NCBI GenBank assembly: GCA_017525235.1
Contig: JAFXTC010000019.1
Span: 16,118-80,117, forward strand
Direction: 5' to 3'
Length of the DNA: 64,000 nt
Origin: Bacteroidaceae bacterium
GTDB lineage: Bacteria; Bacteroidota; Bacteroidia; Bacteroidales; Bacteroidaceae
Made by a program: the position numbers and the translations under genes. A model generated the notes under the pieces. The model was not told the DNA's origin and made no database searches. It was given only the letters and a program-made list of their open reading frames with translations. How positions within the stretch are numbered: position 1 is the stretch's first letter; each line of letters starts with the position of its first letter. Below, one piece after another: positions 59,670 through 64,000 of this stretch.

Positions 59670-61189
59670 CCCTGATGCTGAGGACGCAGCAAATCATTCA
59701 CCGTCTTCACTGGATTAAAGGTGCTCAGGGGAACCTCAACCATCAGCGTGCTCCAGTTACTCATGGCACCATTCCAGAGTCCGGGCAACTCCAACGCCTT
59801 CAACTCCTTGCCACCCTTGCTCTTATAGGAGATAAAACCTGTAGCAGGGTCAACAAAATCGGGCAAGTTGAATTTTTCACCTTTATAGTTACGAACAGCA
59901 CAAACCAAATCTACAGGATTGAAGTGCGTGCCCTGTGTAAACATCTTCATGTACTCAGGGTTGTTCTGGTCTATCTGACTGCTTTCAAGGATCTGCAACG
60001 AGACACTTCCGTCAGGGTTGAATGCCAGGAACGGACCGCCGCCAGGCTCACCCACATTCTTTACAACGCCACACACGCGGATGGGGCGGTTCAGTTTTTT
60101 CTTCAGGAAATCATGCAGTTCTGCATCATTCAAATCCTTCAAGCCCGGAACATCTGTATTCAAGGTATGACGGACAAAACGGATAATATCCTCCAGATCG
60201 TCATGGGTGAACTTACCGCTGTCCAAAAGATTCTGATAAGCAAAGGTCTGCTTCTGTACTTCCACCAAGACACCGGCAATTACCTGCTTCCAGAAAACGG
60301 TATCCTCCTTCAGTCTGTCGGGCACTACATTATCAATATTCTTGATGAATACCACATCGCTCTGCAAGTCGTTCAGATTCTCTATGAGCGCTCCATGCCC
60401 TCCTGGGCGGAACAGAAGTTTGCCATCCTCGGTACGGAAAGGCGTATTGTCCATATTGGCGGCTACGGTATCCGTGCTGGGCTTCTGCTCGCTCATACTT
60501 ACATTATAATTAACCTTGTACTTGCTGCTTGCTTCAGGCAATACACGGTCTATCAGCTCCTGGAAAAGTTCCCTATGCTCTGTGCTGACCGTAAAGTGTA
60601 CATCGGCCTCACCCTGACTGCTTGCATACAACGCAGCTTCCACCAAATGCTCTTCTACCGGAGTGCGGGCACAATCCTCGTAGCTATGGAACTGAAGCAA
60701 GCCTTTTGGCAACTGCCCATAGTTCAAACCTTCCTCGTTTAACATATTGGAAACCAACGCTTTATATTTACCCTCCTCAATCAGCGCATCAACTCCTTCT
60801 CCCTCGTTCAAGAAGCAGGCATCGTTCAGCGCATCAAAGAAGGCGAACTTATGAATCTCGGCAAAGAAAGTCTTCTCGAAATCGGTTGTGGGAACATCGT
60901 AGGCGGCATTCAGGAATTCAAACATATTCTTGAACATACGGCTGGCTGCTCCGCTGGCAGGGACAAACTTGGTGATGCTGTGACCCTCCGATTTGTACTC
61001 GTTCCAAATCTTAATATATTTGTCAGCCTCCTCTTTCGAGGGAGCAATAATACCATTGCCTACAGATGCCGCTGCACGTAGCTTCAGAAAGGGAAAACCC
61101 TTCTCAAAGTCCTTCAACTGTGCCTCAATTTTGTTCTCGCTTATACCCTTCTTATTAAGAAGTTCCTTGTCTTCCTTCGTAAAGATCAT
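59666..61189 (-). CDS. DUF4301 family protein
   Basis: 507 residues. The N terminus MIFTKEDKELLNKKGISENK and KFVPASGAASRMFKNMFEFL match this Bacteroidetes family; the latter resembles a nucleotide-binding glycine-rich loop, and LFRPGGHGALIENLNDL follows. Function is unknown. The ATG at 61189 is preferred over 61216 because a -7 element (TAATTTTG, plus 61214-61221) would lie inside the longer version. Confidence 0.85.
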   Translation of the reverse strand: MIFTKEDKELLNKKGISENKIEAQLKDFEKGFPFLKLRAAASVGNGIIAPSKEEADKYIKIWNEYKSEGHSITKFVPASGAASRMFKNMFEFLNAAYDVPTTDFEKTFFAEIHKFAFFDALNDACFLNEGEGVDALIEEGKYKALVSNMLNEEGLNYGQLPKGLLQFHSYEDCARTPVEEHLVEAALYASSQGEADVHFTVSTEHRELFQELIDRVLPEASSKYKVNYNVSMSEQKPSTDTVAANMDNTPFRTEDGKLLFRPGGHGALIENLNDLQSDVVFIKNIDNVVPDRLKEDTVFWKQVIAGVLVEVQKQTFAYQNLLDSGKFTHDDLEDIIRFVRHTLNTDVPGLKDLNDAELHDFLKKKLNRPIRVCGVVKNVGEPGGGPFLAFNPDGSVSLQILESSQIDQNNPEYMKMFTQGTHFNPVDLVCAVRNYKGEKFNLPDFVDPATGFISYKSKGGKELKALELPGLWNGAMSNWSTLMVEVPLSTFNPVKTVNDLLRPQHQG

Positions 61190-61213
61190 AACCTTTGTTT
61201 TTATTTTAGCGCA

Positions 61214-61221
61214 CAAAATTA
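61214..61221 (-). promoter_or_regulatory. -7 element of the DUF4301 gene
   Basis: TAATTTTG on the minus strand, 25 bp before the start codon. No clear -33 element is present, so support is moderate. Confidence 0.45.
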
Positions 61222-61264
61222 AACAAAAAATCTCAATTATCGTAACGAAACACAGAAAAATTCA

Positions 61265-61272
61265 TACCTTTG
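61265..61272 (+). promoter_or_regulatory. -7 element of the RSH gene
   Basis: TACCTTTG, 28 bp before ATG 61300. No good -33 element is seen at the expected place. Confidence 0.5.
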
Positions 61273-61299
61273 TACAAAATAAACAAAGAACGCATATAT

Positions 61300-63528
61300 A
61301 TGACAAAGGACAATTTCTTTACCACCGAAGAGCAAACGCAAATAACAGATTTGTACAAACAGCTCTATACGGTGTCGAAGGATGTGCTACTGCCCAACGA
61401 CGACCAGAAGGTCCGTTTCTACATACGTGAGGCTATCGAGAAGGGTTTGCTGCAACGCGATACCTTCAACCTCAATCCCATTATCAACGATTGCGAGACA
61501 GCCCTGATTGTGGCCGAGGAAATAGGAATGAACCGCCCCTCCATCCTGGGTGTTATGCTCAGCGGTGTGGTACTGAGCGGAGCGGCATCTGTCGATGAGA
61601 TAAAAGCCGATTTTGGCGAGGACGTTGCCAACATCCTGCACGGTATGCTGCGCATCCGCGACCTCTACGCCAAGAGTGCAACCGTTGAGAGCGAGAACTT
61701 CCGTAGCCTGCTTGTCACCTTTGCCGAGGACCTGCGCGTTATCCTTATCATGATAGCCAACCGTGTGCTCATCATGCGTAAGATTAAGGATACACCTTAC
61801 GTCGAGGCGCAGCAGAAAGTCTCAATGGAGGCGGCCTACCTCTATGCTCCCCTCGCCCACAAACTGGGACTTTATAAGCTCAAAAGCGAGCTGGAAGACC
61901 TCAGCCTTAAATACCTCGAGCACGATGCCTATTATCACATAAAGGAAAAACTGAACGAGACCAAGCGCAGTCGTGATGCTTACATCGAGCGCTTCATTAA
62001 GCCCATCGACGAGAAGCTGCGTGATGCCGGTCTGAAGTTTCACATGAAGGGGCGCACCAAGAGCATCCACTCCATCTGGCAGAAAATGAAGAAGCAACAG
62101 GTGGATATCGATGGCGTATACGACCTCTTTGCCATCCGTATCATCCTCGATTCCAAGCCCGAGAAGGAAAAGCAAGACTGTTGGCAGGTCTTCAGTATCA
62201 TTACCGATATGTACCAGAGCAATCCCAAGCGTATGCGCGACTGGCTCTCCGTACCCAAGAGCAACGGCTACGAGAGTCTGCACATAACCGTTCTGGGCCC
62301 CGACAAGAAGTGGGTAGAGGTGCAGATACGTACCGAGCGTATGGATGATATTGCCGAACACGGCTTGGCAGCTCACTGGCGCTATAAAGGCATCAAGAGC
62401 GGACAGAGCGGCATCGAGGAATGGCTGGCCAATGTGCGCGGCGCTTTGGAGACCAACGATGATATGCAACTCATGGACCAGTTCCGCATGGATTTGGCAG
62501 AAGACGAAGTGTTTGTCTTTACCCCCAAGGGCGATCTCTTCAAACTCCCCGCAGGAGCTACCGTACTCGACTTTGCCTACACCATTCACACCAAGGTGGG
62601 CAACTCATGTGTGGGTGCAAAAATTGGCAATAAGAACGTAACCATACGTCAGAAGTTACAGAGCGGCGACCAGGTAGAGATTCTCACCAACGTCAACCAG
62701 ACACCCAAGCAAGACTGGCTCAACATCGTTCAGACCAGTAAGGCCCGCAACAAGATACGCCAGAGCCTCAAGGAAATGGAGAGCAAACAAGCTCTGCTCG
62801 CCAAGGAAGAACTGGAGCGGAAGATGAAAAACAAGAAGCTCGACTACGAGGAACCCGTCCTGATGCACACCATGACCAAGTTGGGCTACCGCGTTGTCAC
62901 AGACTTCTATGCAGCCTTGGCCGACGGTAAGCTCGATATGAACTCCGTACTCGAGGCTTATTCCCAACAGCAACTGCACGACCACGGAAAGGCCTCACCC
63001 CAAACCCCTCTCCGAGGAGAGGGTCCTTCTGCCGACCAGTTTGTGCTACAGGATAACGTCTCCCCTCGGGGAGGTTTGGACGGCTCAGACGTTGTTGTCA
63101 TCGACCAAGACCTCAAGGGGCTCGACTTTCAGATGGCACGATGCTGCCAGCCCGTTTATGGCGACGATGTCTTTGGCTTTGTCACCAGCGGAGGCGGCAT
63201 TAAGATTCATCGCTCAAACTGCCCCAACGCCCCTCAGCTACGAGCCCGCTTTGGTTATCGTATTGTCAAGGCACGCTGGGCAGGCAAGCGAGGCAGCCAA
63301 TACCCCATCACCCTGCGTATTATAGGTAACGACGACCTGGGTATTGTCAACAATATCACCAGCATCATCACCAAGGAAGGTATTCTGCTGCGTAGCATCA
63401 GCATCGACAGTCACGACGGGCTCTTCTCCGGCACCCTCACCGTCATGCTCGACGATACCAGTCGTTTACAACAGTTATTAAAGAAAATCAAAACCGTTAA
63501 AGGCGTAAAGAACGTCTCGCGAAACTAA
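61300..63528 (+). CDS. RelA/SpoT homologue: (p)ppGpp synthetase with degenerate hydrolase domain
   Basis: 742 residues. N-terminal HD-like domain (about 20-190), synthetase domain (about 215-365: VDIDGVYDLFAIRII, RMRDWLSVPKSNGYESLH, EVQIRTERMDDIAEHGLAAH), TGS domain (about 400-460: VFVFTPKGDLFKLPAGATVL) and C-terminal ACT domain (about 665-742). The hydrolase residues are missing: the HD pair reads Ser88-Gly89 in VMLSGVVLSGA, and the later Asp/His region reads IANRVLIMR. It should therefore make but not degrade the alarmone. A 60-80 bp repeat element is inserted in frame before the ACT domain. ATG 61300 is chosen over TTG 61270, which overlaps the promoter. Confidence 0.93.
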   Translation: MTKDNFFTTEEQTQITDLYKQLYTVSKDVLLPNDDQKVRFYIREAIEKGLLQRDTFNLNPIINDCETALIVAEEIGMNRPSILGVMLSGVVLSGAASVDEIKADFGEDVANILHGMLRIRDLYAKSATVESENFRSLLVTFAEDLRVILIMIANRVLIMRKIKDTPYVEAQQKVSMEAAYLYAPLAHKLGLYKLKSELEDLSLKYLEHDAYYHIKEKLNETKRSRDAYIERFIKPIDEKLRDAGLKFHMKGRTKSIHSIWQKMKKQQVDIDGVYDLFAIRIILDSKPEKEKQDCWQVFSIITDMYQSNPKRMRDWLSVPKSNGYESLHITVLGPDKKWVEVQIRTERMDDIAEHGLAAHWRYKGIKSGQSGIEEWLANVRGALETNDDMQLMDQFRMDLAEDEVFVFTPKGDLFKLPAGATVLDFAYTIHTKVGNSCVGAKIGNKNVTIRQKLQSGDQVEILTNVNQTPKQDWLNIVQTSKARNKIRQSLKEMESKQALLAKEELERKMKNKKLDYEEPVLMHTMTKLGYRVVTDFYAALADGKLDMNSVLEAYSQQQLHDHGKASPQTPLRGEGPSADQFVLQDNVSPRGGLDGSDVVVIDQDLKGLDFQMARCCQPVYGDDVFGFVTSGGGIKIHRSNCPNAPQLRARFGYRIVKARWAGKRGSQYPITLRIIGNDDLGIVNNITSIITKEGILLRSISIDSHDGLFSGTLTVMLDDTSRLQQLLKKIKTVKGVKNVSRN
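62991..63083. repeat. REP-like palindromic pair inserted in frame in the RSH gene
   Basis: Two GC-rich inverted units, CCCCTCTCCGAGGAGAGGG (from about 63005) and CTCCCCTCGGGGAG (from about 63060), lie about 35 bp apart. They are bounded by CCAAACC at the left and GGTTTGG at the right. The insert encodes a low-complexity linker with SPQTPLRGEGPS and VSPRGGLDGS between the helical region and the ACT domain. Confidence 0.65.
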
Positions 63529-63540
63529 CCCTTACCCCTT

Positions 63541-63568
63541 TTGTCCATTGTCACTTGTCACTTTTCGA
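63541..63568. repeat. Heptamer tandem repeat after the RSH gene
   Basis: Four units TTGTCCA, TTGTCAC, TTGTCAC and TTTTCGA, in phase, 12 bp after the stop codon. Confidence 0.65.
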
Positions 63569-63621
63569 AAAATGGATGTCGTAAGAATTGCGAAATCTAT
63601 GAAGAATTGATGAATCTATTC

Positions 63622-63652
63622 TTGCATGGATGCCTCTTTTTTGTTACTTTTG
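63622..63652 (+). promoter_or_regulatory. Promoter of the last gene
   Basis: TTG (63622-63624), a 20-bp spacer and TACTTTTG (63645-63652). The leader before ATG 63761 would be about 100 nt. Nothing else is recognised in the gap 63529-63760 apart from the heptamer array. Confidence 0.6.
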
Positions 63653-63760
63653 AAACGGATTTACGTCAATTTTGCCAGCAATCTGTAATCAGAATAGGTT
63701 AAATCTTTCATAATCAGTTGATATATATGAAGATAAATAGACCATAATAAGAATATATTT

Positions 63761-64000
63761 ATGCAGAGAATCGTAACAATCGTGGCGCTGATATGCGTCA
63801 TCGCATTCCAAATGAATGCCCAAGAGAACAGGAACCAGACGTACAATATCACGCTGGGGAACGTGCAGTATGCCCACCACAACGAGAAGATGTCGACAGG
63901 CGAGGCCGTCGGCAAGATTCTCACCGGACTGGCTACCGGCCAGGTCTCCGTACAGGCCACCAAATATGAGGAAGACGTGAAGAACGCCATCATCAAGGGA
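63761..64000 (+). CDS. Secreted protein, 3' end outside window
   Basis: 80 codons, open at the window edge. The signal peptide MQRIVTIVALICVIAFQMNA is followed by a mature N terminus with NITLGNVQYAHHNEKMSTGE and QATKYEEDVKNAIIKG. The latter resembles the early part of CsgG/HfaB-like outer-membrane lipoprotein-associated proteins seen in Bacteroidetes, but too little is present to be sure. It has its own promoter. Confidence 0.65.
   Translation, partial: MQRIVTIVALICVIAFQMNAQENRNQTYNITLGNVQYAHHNEKMSTGEAVGKILTGLATGQVSVQATKYEEDVKNAIIKG

Noticed and set aside
59675-60742. Plus-strand open frame of 355 codons opposite the DUF4301 gene
   Set aside because: Long, but it is the mirror of a conserved protein. 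It has no promoter, and its composition is typical of an antisense shadow.
61822-62589. Minus-strand open frame of 255 codons opposite the RSH gene
   Set aside because: It lies antisense to the RSH synthetase and TGS motifs, so it is a shadow of codon bias.

Overview
The window looks like a chromosomal segment of a Bacteroidales bacterium, most likely Prevotellaceae (Prevotella or a relative). The evidence is a UpxY-type antiterminator opening an exopolysaccharide operon, recurring Bacteroidetes promoters (TTTG or TTG, 19-20 bp, then TAnnTTTG), start codons without purine-rich ribosome sites, GH5 and GH27 secreted enzymes, Bacteroidales DUF families (DUF1015, DUF4301, YhcH) and type-IX-like C-terminal tails. 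No phage, IS element, integrase or CRISPR array is visible.

Region 1-1890: the 3'-truncated front of a secreted GH5 endoglucanase (minus strand), then about 690 bp without a gene. This gap holds a long imperfect inverted repeat built from twelve copies of the octamer GCCTACAT/ATGTAGGC, mostly 11 bp apart, around two 18-20 bp palindromes. It lies directly upstream of the antiterminator promoter.

Region 1891-35300 (plus strand) is one very long exopolysaccharide locus with tightly packed, often overlapping genes. It holds UpxY, a Wzc-type tyrosine kinase/chain-length regulator, a Wza-type export lipoprotein, a WcaJ-type initiating transferase and a DegT aminotransferase. Next comes an acyl-carrier-protein module (FkbH, MaoC-like hotdog, SDR, ACP, MBOAT, SGNH/AlgX-like protein, CapK-like adenylating enzyme). 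Two ATP-grasp ligases flank a Wzx flippase, followed by a Wzy polymerase and several glycosyltransferases. A phosphocholine-type cassette follows (LicD, LicA-like kinase, LicC-like and IspD/TarI-like cytidylyltransferases), then a hexapeptide acetyltransferase. The end carries a 1,528-residue secreted protein with two tandem lamin-tail/CotH-kinase modules and a split Alg14/Alg13-type glycosyltransferase. Together these predict a Wzx/Wzy-made surface polysaccharide with ACP-dependent O-acyl groups and phosphocholine-like substituents.

Region 35341-41578: a YhcH protein, a compact sequence that can fold into a three-way junction, a DUF2007 gene, tRNA-Gly(CCC), lepA plus a Crp-family regulator (minus), and phosphoglucomutase plus NudC (plus). 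Region 41589-50318 (minus) is one probable operon: pepD, a beta-helix lipoprotein, rlmH, nadC, a C69 dipeptidase and a GH27 alpha-galactosidase. Region 50376-53690 (plus) has a small membrane protein, an OmpH-like lipoprotein, an HU-like/SPOR fusion, a zinc-ribbon/FHA protein and a Cof-type phosphatase. Region 53693-57558 (minus) is serC-serA-DUF1015-YigZ. tRNA-Pro(TGG) and tRNA-Cys(GCA) follow, then a second flippase and a DUF4301 gene (minus), an RSH-type (p)ppGpp synthetase with a degenerate hydrolase domain (plus), and the start of a secreted protein cut by the window end.

One signal runs across the whole window: at a dozen places there are short tandem arrays with a strict 7-bp period but different units. 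They lie in intergenic gaps and also in frame inside coding sequences.
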